A DNA stretch of 64,000 bases from Gammaproteobacteria bacterium. Its GTDB lineage: Bacteria > Pseudomonadota > Gammaproteobacteria > Chromatiales > Chromatiaceae. Below, in pieces: positions 49,700 through 58,374 of this stretch (its first letter is position 1; each line of letters begins with the position of its first letter). The notes under the pieces were generated by a model. That model made no database searches. It had not been told where the DNA came from and saw only the letters and a list, made by a program, of their open reading frames with translations. The stretch lies in assembly GCA_009929855.1 (NCBI GenBank), contig RZZN01000006.1, forward strand, positions 30,117-94,116, read 5' to 3'. The position numbers and the translations under genes are program-made.

Positions 49700-50659
49700 A
49701 TGAAGATCCTGTTGGTGGACGACTCCCGGGATACCCGCTACCGGCTGCGCATCGAGCTGAAAAACCTGGGGATCGAGGTCAAAACCGCGGACTCCGCGGA
49801 GACCGCCGTGGAATCACTCAAGTCCGAGATCCCGGATGCCATCCTCATGGATCATATCATGCCCGGTCTGAATGGCTCCGAGGCCTTGGAGATCATCCAC
49901 GCCGATCCGCGCACCGCCCACATTCCAATCGTGCTCTGCACGACCCGTGAGGATGAGGCATTCACCGCGACGGCGCTGCAGAAGGGCGTCCTCGAGGTTC
50001 TCCCCAAACCAGTGGCGATCGAGCGTCTCCCTGGACTCATCGAGCGCATCAGCGCGGCGATCGCCGGTCAGGTGACGCGCGCCGCGCCGCCCCCGCCGAC
50101 GCGCGAACCCGCGTCACCCCTCGTCGCCACCCTCGACGACCCAGCACTGCTGGAGCAGATCGAGACCCGCGTGCAGACCGCGCTCGATCGACGCTTGACC
50201 GCCACCATCGAACATCTGCGACATGACCTCACCGAGCTGCTCAGCGCCGAGACCCAGCATCTGGTGGAGGCACAGGTCGCCGAGTTGCGCGCCACGCAGT
50301 CAGCGCTCCCGCCGCCGGCCACGCAATCCGAGCTGCAAGCGCTCGAGCGCCGCCTGATCGATGAGCAGCTCCCACAGCTGATCGCCGCGCAGATCGCCAC
50401 GGTTTGGCCCACCTTGAAATCGGAGATCCTCGCCGAGTTGGCCAGGCAGCATCCACCGGCCCCCGCCGGGATGGGGGTCGCGCCGCCACGCCCACCCACC
50501 GCCCAGCGGCTCTGGCAGCAGGCGCAAGACCGCAATCAACTGTGGATGGGCATGCCACTCCTGCGCGAGACCCGCGCGCGAGTGCGCGGCTGGCTGGATC
50601 GGGGCGCCGCCACCGCCCGCGCGACCTGGCATGCATTGCGCCAGCGCTGGGGGCAATGA
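49700..50659 (+). CDS. Response regulator with coiled-coil and basic C-terminal region
   Basis: A 319-residue protein. Receiver at 1-120: ILLVDDSRDTRYRLRIEL, phosphoacceptor Asp in AILMDHIMPGLNG, CTTRE and LPKPVAIE. After a Pro-rich linker, residues about 145-255 form long amphipathic helices (LEQIETRVQTALDRRLTATIEHLRHDL). The C-terminal 50 residues are Arg/Trp-rich (WLDRGAATARATWHALRQRWGQ). There is no known output domain. It overlaps photolyase by 4 bp. Confidence 0.82.
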   Translation: MKILLVDDSRDTRYRLRIELKNLGIEVKTADSAETAVESLKSEIPDAILMDHIMPGLNGSEALEIIHADPRTAHIPIVLCTTREDEAFTATALQKGVLEVLPKPVAIERLPGLIERISAAIAGQVTRAAPPPPTREPASPLVATLDDPALLEQIETRVQTALDRRLTATIEHLRHDLTELLSAETQHLVEAQVAELRATQSALPPPATQSELQALERRLIDEQLPQLIAAQIATVWPTLKSEILAELARQHPPAPAGMGVAPPRPPTAQRLWQQAQDRNQLWMGMPLLRETRARVRGWLDRGAATARATWHALRQRWGQ

Positions 50660-52116
50660 TGTCGGCACCCCGGCCCAAGACCATCATCCTCTGGCTGCGC
50701 CGCGATCTGCGTCTGGCCGACAATCCGGCCTTGCAGGCGGCCGTGGCCGAGGCCGAGCGGCTCGTCCCGCTCTACATTCACGCACCCGCGGAGGAGTCTC
50801 CCTGGACACCGGGCGCGGCCAGTCACTGGTGGCTGCATTGGAGTCTCACCGCGCTGGAGCAGCGGCTGCGCGAGCTTGGCAGCCGGCTCTGGATCGGCCA
50901 GGGCGAGAGCCTCGCGGTATTGCGCCAGGTCATCGCCGCCACCGGAGCGCAAGGGCTCCATTGGAACCGGCTCTACGACCCGACCACGCGCGCGCGTGAC
51001 GCCCAGATCAAGCAAGCCCTGCGCGCCGATGGCCTGACGGTGACGAGCCACCCCGGGACACTGCTGTTCGAGCCCTGGGAGATCGCGACCGGCAGCGGCG
51101 AGCCCTACCGGGTCTTCACCCCCTTCTGGCGTCGCGCCACCACCCGGCTCGCGACGCTCAACGCCCTGCCAACCCCCACCGCGCTGCCGCCCGCGCCCAC
51201 GCCACTGGACCCGATCGGTATCGCCGACCTCGGCCTACTCCCGCGCATCCCTTGGGATGGGAGTCTGCGCGCGACCTGGACGCCGGGCGAGGATGCCGCC
51301 AACGCGCGCACCGCGCACTTCCTGTCCGAGTCACTGCACCGCTATGGGCACGACCGCGACCGGCCGGATCACGACGGCACATCACGGCTCTCGGCGCATC
51401 TGCATTTCGGCGAGATCAGCCCGCGACGTCTCCTCTCGATGGTCCGCGACACGCTCGGCGATCCCTGCGCCGAGCCAGCCGAGCCCTTCATGCGCGAGCT
51501 CGGCTGGCGCGAATTTGCCCATCACCTGATCTATCACTTCGGCCACACCACGGATGCGCCACTGGATCCACGCTTCGCCGCCCTGCCCTGGCGCGAGCAG
51601 AATGCCGAGGCGCTGCTCGCGGCCTGGCAGCGCGGCGCCACCGGCATCCCACTGGTGGATGCCGGCATGCGCCAACTGTGGCACACCGGCTGGATGCACA
51701 ACCGGGTGCGCATGGTCGTCGCCTCCTTCCTCACCAAGAACCTGCGTCTACCCTGGCAGGCCGGCACACGCTGGTTTTGGGACACACTCGTCGACGCCGA
51801 CTTGGCCAGCAACACCCTCGGTTGGCAGTGGAGCGCTGGCTGCGGGGCCGATGCGGCACCCTATTTCCGGATCTTCAACCCGGTGCTGCAAGGCGAGCGC
51901 TTCGACCCACGGGGTGTCTATGTCAGACACTGGTGTCCCGAACTGGCGCGGCTGCCCGATCGCTTCATCCACCAACCCTGGGCCGCGCCCGCCGCCGTGC
52001 TTCGCGCGGCAGACGTCCAGCTCGGGATCGACTACCCCGCCCCAGTGGTCGATCTGAAGGAATCCCGCGCGGCCGCGCTCGCCGCCTACGAGGTGATCAA
52101 GACCCAGCGGGTCTGA
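50656..52116 (+). CDS. phrB: Deoxyribodipyrimidine photolyase
   Basis: Light-driven FAD/antenna enzyme repairing cyclobutane dimers. It starts at one of two tandem ATG (50656/50659), giving 486/485 residues; the track start is inside the upstream gene. The N-terminal photolyase domain shows LWLRRDLRLADNPAL. The FAD domain has SRLSAHLHFGEISPR, FMRELGWREFAHHLI and WQWSAGCGADAAPYFRIFNP. The class I CPD type fits best. Useful for a light-exposed phototroph. Confidence 0.93.
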   Translation: MMSAPRPKTIILWLRRDLRLADNPALQAAVAEAERLVPLYIHAPAEESPWTPGAASHWWLHWSLTALEQRLRELGSRLWIGQGESLAVLRQVIAATGAQGLHWNRLYDPTTRARDAQIKQALRADGLTVTSHPGTLLFEPWEIATGSGEPYRVFTPFWRRATTRLATLNALPTPTALPPAPTPLDPIGIADLGLLPRIPWDGSLRATWTPGEDAANARTAHFLSESLHRYGHDRDRPDHDGTSRLSAHLHFGEISPRRLLSMVRDTLGDPCAEPAEPFMRELGWREFAHHLIYHFGHTTDAPLDPRFAALPWREQNAEALLAAWQRGATGIPLVDAGMRQLWHTGWMHNRVRMVVASFLTKNLRLPWQAGTRWFWDTLVDADLASNTLGWQWSAGCGADAAPYFRIFNPVLQGERFDPRGVYVRHWCPELARLPDRFIHQPWAAPAAVLRAADVQLGIDYPAPVVDLKESRAAALAAYEVIKTQRV

Positions 52117-52438
52117 CGTTCACTCGGAGCCTGAAGGCCCCAATCGCGCTCGCCAAGGATGCGCGAGCACGCCTGCACGCCGACTGCGCGGCCTCACGGC
52201 AGCGCCGATGACACAACGACATCCGTCAATGAATAGACATTTTAGTCGGAGCTAATATGCACTCCGGCAATCCAGCCAGTCGGGTCTTGGCCAGATCATC
52301 AGGGAGCAGGTGTCGCAACGGTCGGCAGGTCACGAGGACAACACAGGCACAGACCTGATCGAGAGCGCGCATCGGTTGCGATGCGTCTGGTTGACCAAGC
52401 ACTCACCGAACAATCCTCGCGGTCCGCAGGTCACGACA
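52117..52438. other. Control region ahead of cytochrome/flavoprotein operon
   Basis: About 320 bp without a gene. A short AT-rich patch (52231-52260) holds TAATAT at 52253-52258, a possible -10. The patch also contains TTAGT-CGGA-GCTAA at 52242-52255, with the 5-4-5 geometry of an Fnr-type box but not its consensus sequence. The track ORF start at 52310 belongs to no plausible N terminus. Confidence 0.35.
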
Positions 52439-53851
52439 ATGGAGCTCATCGGTCTCTATCCCACCTGGTTCGAGCCTATGGTGGGCAGCGGTTGGATCGT
52501 TGGCATCATCGCCACCATCCATGTGCTCGCCTCACATACCTCGGTCGGGGCGGCGATCTTCTTCGCCGCGCTCGCCACCATCGCCTATCGTCGCAATCAG
52601 CCCGAGCTGCTCGACTTCATCAAGCGCTATGGTCTGTTTCTACTCATCTTCTCCTACGTCATCGGCTCCATCACCGGACCTGGAATCTGGTTCTCGACCA
52701 CGGTGGCCAGTCCACGTGGAATCTCGGCGCTCATCCACAGTTTCGTATGGAAGTGGGCCGCCGAGTGGGTTTTCTTCGTCATCGAGGTGGTCGGTGTCTA
52801 TCTGATCGTCTATCTGGTCGGCCGGGTCGACCAGCGCACCCATCTGCGCATCACCATCATCTTCGGGCTCGCCGCCTATGCCACCATGCTGGTCATCATC
52901 GGGATCCTGTCGTTCATGATGTGGCCCGGCAAGGAGGCATGGTTCGAGCAAGGCGGCTATCTCTACGGCTTCTACGGCGCCAACACCTTCGCGCAGCTGG
53001 CTATGCGCACCGCCTTCATGTTCACCATGACCGCGGTGGTCGGCGGGATCGTCGCCGGCTCGATCCAGGATCCGGCCTTCAAGCGCGACATGGTGCGCCG
53101 TCTCGCCTGGCTCGGCATCGTCTCGAGCATCGCCGGGGCGGCCATCCTCTTCTGGTATGTCAATACCCTGCCCGAATATGCCCACCTGGTGATGGAGAAT
53201 CGTCTGCCCGAATATTTCCTGCCAGCCATGCTCGGCGTGCTCGGCGGCATCCTGGTCTATTTTCTCTTCACCCTGGCCATGCCACGTCGACTCGTCCCGG
53301 CACTCGCCGGTGTGATGGCGCTCGCCATCCTGGTGTTCGGGCTATGGCCCGGCGAGGTCGCGCGCGAATCCATCCGCAAGCCCTATGTCGCCGGACAGTA
53401 CGTCTATTCCAATCAGGTGATCGCGCGCGATGTGCCCGGCATGGGCATCTCCTCCGAGATCCCGCTCCTGGAGGAGCAGGGTTTTCTCAAGACCCATGTC
53501 TTCATCCCGGATGAGCTGCGCGAGGTGACGCCCGCGAATGCCGAGCGCGTCGGCCATGCATTGGCGCTGGTGGCCTGCTCCAATTGTCACTCACTGACCC
53601 ACACCGGCATGCGGCCATTGGCCCATTATTTCGGCGGCAACACCGACATCGACGACATCAAGGTCTATCTGCAGGGCGCACTGGCGACCGGCAATACGCT
53701 CTACATGCCCAAGATCCCCTTGACCGACGCAGAGGCCGAGGCACTGGCGGTCTATCTGGCCAACCTGGCCGACCCCAGAGTCGCCGAGCGCTATGCCGCG
53801 CGCCATCAGGGACTCGCCGCGGCCGACGCGCCGCACAGCCACCTGGAGTGA
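52439..53851 (+). CDS. Polytopic membrane protein with C-terminal c-heme domain (cytochrome bd superfamily-like)
   Basis: A 470-residue inner-membrane protein; start MELIGLYPTW at 52439. Residues 15-305 contain about eight or nine hydrophobic helices. Helix 1 has ATIHVLASH (His28, His33); helix 3 has His100 with WAAEWVFFVIEVV (Glu109, Glu116), a layout reminiscent of CydA heme-ligand and proton-path residues. A periplasmic C-terminal domain carries CSNCH (Cys380, Cys383, His384) and probable ligand Met423 in LYMPK. Some bd-superfamily members do carry fused c-heme; assignment here is by resemblance only. First gene of the operon, overlapping the next by one base. Confidence 0.72.
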   Translation: MELIGLYPTWFEPMVGSGWIVGIIATIHVLASHTSVGAAIFFAALATIAYRRNQPELLDFIKRYGLFLLIFSYVIGSITGPGIWFSTTVASPRGISALIHSFVWKWAAEWVFFVIEVVGVYLIVYLVGRVDQRTHLRITIIFGLAAYATMLVIIGILSFMMWPGKEAWFEQGGYLYGFYGANTFAQLAMRTAFMFTMTAVVGGIVAGSIQDPAFKRDMVRRLAWLGIVSSIAGAAILFWYVNTLPEYAHLVMENRLPEYFLPAMLGVLGGILVYFLFTLAMPRRLVPALAGVMALAILVFGLWPGEVARESIRKPYVAGQYVYSNQVIARDVPGMGISSEIPLLEEQGFLKTHVFIPDELREVTPANAERVGHALALVACSNCHSLTHTGMRPLAHYFGGNTDIDDIKVYLQGALATGNTLYMPKIPLTDAEAEALAVYLANLADPRVAERYAARHQGLAAADAPHSHLE

Positions 53852-55086
53852 TGACCGTGGATGCACTCACACTCAATGCACTCAAAGACGTCGCCGGCGT
53901 GCCCTCGCACCCGCTGATCTTCCTGATCCTCGGCGTCGTCACCTTCACCCTGCACATGGTCTCGGTCCAGGTCATGCTGGGGGCGGCGGGGCTGACCATC
54001 TGGGGCGCCTTCAGCCGAGATCGGCACTGGCGTCGACTCGCCCAGTCCATGCTCTTGACCGCCAAGATCGCGGTCTCGATCGCGATCGTGCTCGGGGTCG
54101 CGCCACTGCTGTTCGTACAGGTCATCTACGACCCCTTCTGGTATGTCTCTAACGTCCTCTCGGCCTGGTGGGTGATCGGTTTCATCGTCATCCTGATCTT
54201 CGGCTATCTCCTGATCTACGTCTTCTACGGCCTCAACCATCATCTGGCGACCGAGAAGACCCGCTGCCCCGGCTCGATGATCCTGTCACTACTCCTGCTG
54301 CTGGTGGTCGGATTCATCATGCACGTGCTGGTGCAGCAGATGCTCTCGCCCGATCTCTGGATGAGCTGGTACGCGCCCGCAGGGGCGATCGACGCCTCCG
54401 GCACCGGTCTGCACGACTATGACCTCTTTCGCTTCGCCTTTTTCGTGAGTCTCTCGACCCTGGTGATCGGGGCCTGGCTGATCGCCTACCGACGCTATGT
54501 CGGGCAGCGCGCGGATGCCCGCGAGCTCGCCGGCTATCTCGACTGGGTGCGAACACTGGCGGTGCGCCTGAGTCTCATCGGTGGTCTGGTCTCGCTTCTG
54601 CTCGGCCTGGCCTGGCTGATGACCCTGCCCGAGCGCCATGCCGCGGCCATCCCGGTGGTGCTCTCGCTGATCGCCATGACGGCGATCCTGATCATGGCCA
54701 TCGCCCCCTCGCTGCTCGGCAAGCGGCTCGAGAGCGCGGCACTCGGCTATGGCGTGATGGGTCTGACGACCTTGGCGATCCTCCTGACCGCGGTGGCGCG
54801 CGAGGCACTGCGCTGGAACATCCTTCAGGGGATCTTCGGCTACGCCCCGCTCGACTATCGGATCAACATGGACTGGTACAGTACCGGGCTCTTTTTCGCG
54901 ACCTTCCTGATCGTTGGTGGACTCACCCTAGGCTATTACCTCGGGGTCGCCTGGAAGTCAGGTCAGAGCGCCGGCGTCTATACCCCGTCACCGGCCCTCG
55001 ACCGTCTGGGCACGCTCTCGATCAGCGTGCTGGTGCTGTGGATCATCCACTTCTTCGCCGTGGGCTTCTGGATCTGGATGCAATAG
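53851..55086 (+). CDS. Second polytopic membrane subunit, paralogue of the first
   Basis: A 411-residue protein with ten or so hydrophobic segments and no c-heme motif. Its first helix TFTLHMVSVQVMLGAA parallels ATIHVLASHTSVGAA of the upstream protein. FRFAFFVSLSTLVIGAWL and WLMTLPE parallel MRTAFMFTMTAVVGG and WYVNTLPE there. The two subunits therefore look like products of one duplication, as in CydAA'-type enzymes. His35, an NHH pair and a mid-membrane MHVLVQQM are candidate heme ligands. The start overlaps the previous stop (TGATG). Confidence 0.72.
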   Translation: MTVDALTLNALKDVAGVPSHPLIFLILGVVTFTLHMVSVQVMLGAAGLTIWGAFSRDRHWRRLAQSMLLTAKIAVSIAIVLGVAPLLFVQVIYDPFWYVSNVLSAWWVIGFIVILIFGYLLIYVFYGLNHHLATEKTRCPGSMILSLLLLLVVGFIMHVLVQQMLSPDLWMSWYAPAGAIDASGTGLHDYDLFRFAFFVSLSTLVIGAWLIAYRRYVGQRADARELAGYLDWVRTLAVRLSLIGGLVSLLLGLAWLMTLPERHAAAIPVVLSLIAMTAILIMAIAPSLLGKRLESAALGYGVMGLTTLAILLTAVAREALRWNILQGIFGYAPLDYRINMDWYSTGLFFATFLIVGGLTLGYYLGVAWKSGQSAGVYTPSPALDRLGTLSISVLVLWIIHFFAVGFWIWMQ

Positions 55087-55096
55087 GAGCAAGGTC

Positions 55097-55462
55097 ATGT
55101 CGATCAACCATCTGCTGCCCAACAGACACTGGCTCATGCTCCTGGCCCTGACCTCGACCCTGGTCTCCAGCGGGCTCCAGGCCGAGACACCGATTGGAGC
55201 GGACGCGGCGATCGCCGCGCCGGAGACGCTCGCCCATCCCTGCGCCGGCTGTCACGGCACCAACGGCTGGATCGACGACTCGGCCTTCATGCCGCTGGCC
55301 GGGATGCCAGAGTCGATCTTCATCGAGACCATGCTCGATTTTCGCGAGGAGCGACGCGCCTCGACCCTGATGGGGATGGTGGCCCAGGGCTACTCGGACG
55401 CGGAGATCCAGGCCATGGCCAGATTCTTTGTCAACCAACCGAGTGAGGGGACATCACGATGA
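55097..55462 (+). CDS. Periplasmic monoheme cytochrome c (FccA-like)
   Basis: A 121-residue protein with a signal peptide (cleavage after about LQAE, residue 29-31) and one heme site CAGCH (Cys49, Cys52, His53). Met in FMPLAGMPES is the likely distal ligand. Size and position just before fccB match the cytochrome subunit of flavocytochrome c sulfide dehydrogenase, in its short monoheme form. It overlaps the flavoprotein gene by 4 bp. Confidence 0.82.
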   Translation: MSINHLLPNRHWLMLLALTSTLVSSGLQAETPIGADAAIAAPETLAHPCAGCHGTNGWIDDSAFMPLAGMPESIFIETMLDFREERRASTLMGMVAQGYSDAEIQAMARFFVNQPSEGTSR

Positions 55463-56790
55463 AACGGCGTGAATTTCTGTCACTCGCCGGGGCGCTGGCG
55501 GCGGGGACCATGCTGCCGCTCGGCGGCGCGCGCGGCGCCACTGGCGCGCACGTGGTCATCCTCGGTGGTGGCGTGGGCGGAGCCACCGCGGCCAAGTATC
55601 TGCGTCTCATGGACCCTGCCATTCGGGTCACGATCGTGGAGAAGGAGCGCCGCTATCTGCGCCCCTATGGCTCATCCGAGGTCATCACCGGCCATGTCGG
55701 CTTGAGCGACCTGGAGATCGACTACACGCCACTGCAATCCAAGTATGGTGTCACCTTCGTCTTCGACGAGGCGGTGGGTTTCGATCCAATCGCCCAGCGG
55801 CTCGCACTCAAGGGCGGCGAGTCTCTGAGCTACGACCGCCTGATCGTCTCACCCGGGATCCAACTGCTCTACGACCAGATCGAGGGCCATTCGGAGGCGC
55901 TGGCGAAGGCACGCTTCCCCGCGGCCTGGATCCCCGGATCCCAGACCCAGCTGCTGCGCAATCAGCTCGAGTCGATGCCGCAGGGTGGCACCTTCGCGAT
56001 CGTCGCACCGCCGAATCCATTCCGCTGCCCGCCCGGACCCTATGAGCGCGGCGCGCTGGTGGCCGAATGGTGTCAACGGCACAACCCGCGCGCGAAGATC
56101 CTGATCCTGGATCCACGCAACAGCTTTGTCACCGATCAGAGCATGATGCTCGGCTGGAATCGGCTCTATGGCTTCAACATCCCGCTGGAGTTCATGGCCG
56201 ACATGCCCGATGACGTGCAGACCCACGCCAATCCGGGCCTGATCGAATGGATCCGCCAGCAGGACGGCGGCACCCTGATCAGTCTGGACGCCGGGTCCAA
56301 GGCGCTCGAGACCGAGGGTGGACGGGTCAGCGCCGATGTCATCAACATCATCCCGCCGATGCGTGCCGGGGCGATCGCCGAGGCCATGGGGCTCACCGAT
56401 GCGAGCGGCTTCTGCCCGATCGATCCCATGACCTTCGAGTCACGTCTGCAACCCAAGGTGCATGTCATCGGGGACGCCTGCATCGCCGACCAGATGCCGA
56501 AATCCGGTTACGCGGCGAACAATCAGGCCAAGGTGACCGCGCGCGCGCTGGTGGATCTGTTCGCCGGTCGCGAGCCCGGCCCGCCCTCCTGGCAGAACAC
56601 CTGCTATGCCCTGGCCGGCTCGGAGTATGGGCTCTTCGTGGCCGCCGTCTATCGACTCCAGGACGGGCGCATCACCGCCCATCCAGGCGTGCGCTTTCAG
56701 TCACTCGACGCCACGCCGGCACAGATCAGACTGGGGGCCGTGTATCAGCAAAACTGGCTGGCCTCATTCACCGAGGATTGTTTCGCATGA
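55459..56790 (+). CDS. fccB: FccB-like sulfide dehydrogenase flavoprotein
   Basis: Flavoprotein that in FCSD oxidises sulfide and passes electrons to cytochrome c. It has 443 residues with a twin-arginine-type leader (MKRREFLSLAGALAAG), so export is expected. The FAD fold starts HVVILGGGVGGATAAKYLR. Redox cysteines correspond to Cys190 (NPFRCPPGPYERG) and Cys382 (NTCYALAG). The covalent-FAD Cys of the Allochromatium protein is replaced by Pro69 (RYLRPYGSSEV). The FCSD C-terminal FAD-binding domain is present. It is embedded between two cytochrome genes, overlapping both by 4 bp. Confidence 0.88.
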   Translation: MKRREFLSLAGALAAGTMLPLGGARGATGAHVVILGGGVGGATAAKYLRLMDPAIRVTIVEKERRYLRPYGSSEVITGHVGLSDLEIDYTPLQSKYGVTFVFDEAVGFDPIAQRLALKGGESLSYDRLIVSPGIQLLYDQIEGHSEALAKARFPAAWIPGSQTQLLRNQLESMPQGGTFAIVAPPNPFRCPPGPYERGALVAEWCQRHNPRAKILILDPRNSFVTDQSMMLGWNRLYGFNIPLEFMADMPDDVQTHANPGLIEWIRQQDGGTLISLDAGSKALETEGGRVSADVINIIPPMRAGAIAEAMGLTDASGFCPIDPMTFESRLQPKVHVIGDACIADQMPKSGYAANNQAKVTARALVDLFAGREPGPPSWQNTCYALAGSEYGLFVAAVYRLQDGRITAHPGVRFQSLDATPAQIRLGAVYQQNWLASFTEDCFA

Positions 56791-57497
56791 AGACCATTGC
56801 GACCACGCTGATACTCTTGATGGGCGGAGCGCTCGCGAGCTGGTCACCGCAAGCCGCCGAGACCCGTGCGCCCGCCGCCGATTGGACCCCCGCGGCCCTG
56901 TCGGCGACACTCGCGGCCATGCCCGAGGGTGACGCGGCTCGCGGCCAGCTGCTGCATCGGGAGTGGATGTGCGACTCCTGCCATGGCGCGGCGGGTATCG
57001 CCCCCACGGCCAACTGGCCGAGCCTGGCCGGCCAGAAGGCCGATTACACCTACAAGATCCTGCTCGACTATCTCGCCGAGCGCCGCAACGAGGATCGGCG
57101 CAGCGAGTTGATGATCGCGCTGATGCCCATGCTCTCCGATCAGGACATGGCCGATCTCGCGGTCTTCTACGAGGGCTTGACCCCATCCGCGGTCGACCCG
57201 ATCCTGCGTGCCGACGACACGGCCGACCTCGCGCACGCCGCCGCGCTGGCGCGCAAGGGCGATCGCTCCCGTCTGATCACGCCCTGTGCCTCCTGTCATG
57301 GTCGTCATGGTCAAGGCGGCATCCATGCCGCCCCGGCCTTGGCCGGTCAGATGCCGATCGCCTTCACGCGCACCATGAATGCGTACAAATCGGGGCTGCG
57401 TGACAACGATGTGAAGGCATCCATGTCGCAGTTCGCGCGCAAGCTCACGGATGAGGAGATCCATGATCTGGCGACCTATTACGCCAGGATGGATTGA
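56787..57497 (+). CDS. Periplasmic diheme cytochrome c
   Basis: A 236-residue protein with a signal peptide (1 to about 24) and two class I-type heme sites, CDSCH (Cys62-His66) and CASCH (Cys167-His171), one per half. Each half ends in a YxAxM-like or LADLAVFYEG/LATYYARMD helix. It resembles cytochrome c4/c-553-type diheme carriers. The start overlaps fccB by 4 bp. It may accept electrons from the flavoprotein and pass them to the membrane c-heme subunit. Confidence 0.88.
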   Translation: MKTIATTLILLMGGALASWSPQAAETRAPAADWTPAALSATLAAMPEGDAARGQLLHREWMCDSCHGAAGIAPTANWPSLAGQKADYTYKILLDYLAERRNEDRRSELMIALMPMLSDQDMADLAVFYEGLTPSAVDPILRADDTADLAHAAALARKGDRSRLITPCASCHGRHGQGGIHAAPALAGQMPIAFTRTMNAYKSGLRDNDVKASMSQFARKLTDEEIHDLATYYARMD

Positions 57498-57594
57498 CCT
57501 CCCAGCACCGGATCGGCCAGCCCGCAGGCGACAGGCATCGCGACGGGTTGGCCGCTGCGACCCAAAGGCGGCATGTCGACTCGATGCGTGACTT

Positions 57595-58302
57595 ATGATC
57601 TCGGACCCTCGACTGTGCCAGCAGATCCTCGACACCTGTCCCTTCCTCGCGGCAGCACCGCCTGACTTTCACAGCACATTCTTTGCGAGCACCCGGCTGA
57701 TCGCACTGCCCGCCGCACAGCGCATCTGTCGAGACGGCGCGCATTGCGAGATCCTGCCCCTGATCCTGAGCGGCGTTGGACGGGTCTACAAACTGGGTGA
57801 AAACGGCCGAGAGATCACGCTCTATCGCCTGAGCCCGGGCGAGAGCTGTGTCATCACCGCCTCCTGCATCCTCAGCGATCGGGCATTTCCAGCCGATGCC
57901 GTCACCGAGACACCCGTCCGGGCAGTGGCGGTGAGTCCAGCGACGATGCGGGACTGGATGGCCAGGGTCGAGCCGTGGCGACGCTATATCTTCGGCCTGC
58001 TGGCCGAGCGCTTGCATGATGTGTTTGGCGTACTCGACGCCGTGCTCTTCCAACGTATCGACCAACGGCTCATCGCGCTGCTGTTGGAGAGGCACCAGAG
58101 CGCACCGGATCGCATCATCCACACGACCCACCAGTCGCTCGCGGCCGATCTAGGCTCGGCGCGCGAGGTGGTCAGCCGCGTGCTCAAAGGATTGGAGGGA
58201 CTCGGCCTGCTGCGGCTCGGTCGCGGACAGATCCTGCTGCTGGATCGAGCAGGTTTGGAGCGTCATGCACACGAGCGCAGTGCACACCCGCACGATGAGT
58301 GA
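57595..58302 (+). CDS. Crp/Fnr-family transcription regulator
   Basis: A 235-residue regulator. The N-terminal cyclic-nucleotide-like beta-barrel has a Cys-containing strand DGAHCEILPLILSG (Cys51) and GESCVITASC (Cys85, Cys91), and the C-terminal winged helix reads HQSLAADLGSAREVVSRVLKGLEGLG. It lacks the four-Cys N-terminal pattern of FNR. The clustered Cys could respond to thiol, sulfide or oxygen. It follows the diheme cytochrome gene by 97 bp in the same direction, so it may control that operon. Confidence 0.85.
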   Translation: MISDPRLCQQILDTCPFLAAAPPDFHSTFFASTRLIALPAAQRICRDGAHCEILPLILSGVGRVYKLGENGREITLYRLSPGESCVITASCILSDRAFPADAVTETPVRAVAVSPATMRDWMARVEPWRRYIFGLLAERLHDVFGVLDAVLFQRIDQRLIALLLERHQSAPDRIIHTTHQSLAADLGSAREVVSRVLKGLEGLGLLRLGRGQILLLDRAGLERHAHERSAHPHDE

Positions 58303-58374
58303 TCCGCCCGTCGAGGACGGCGAGCGCATCTTCGAAGCCCAGGACGAGCGTGACAGGGTGCCCATAAGCATCTG

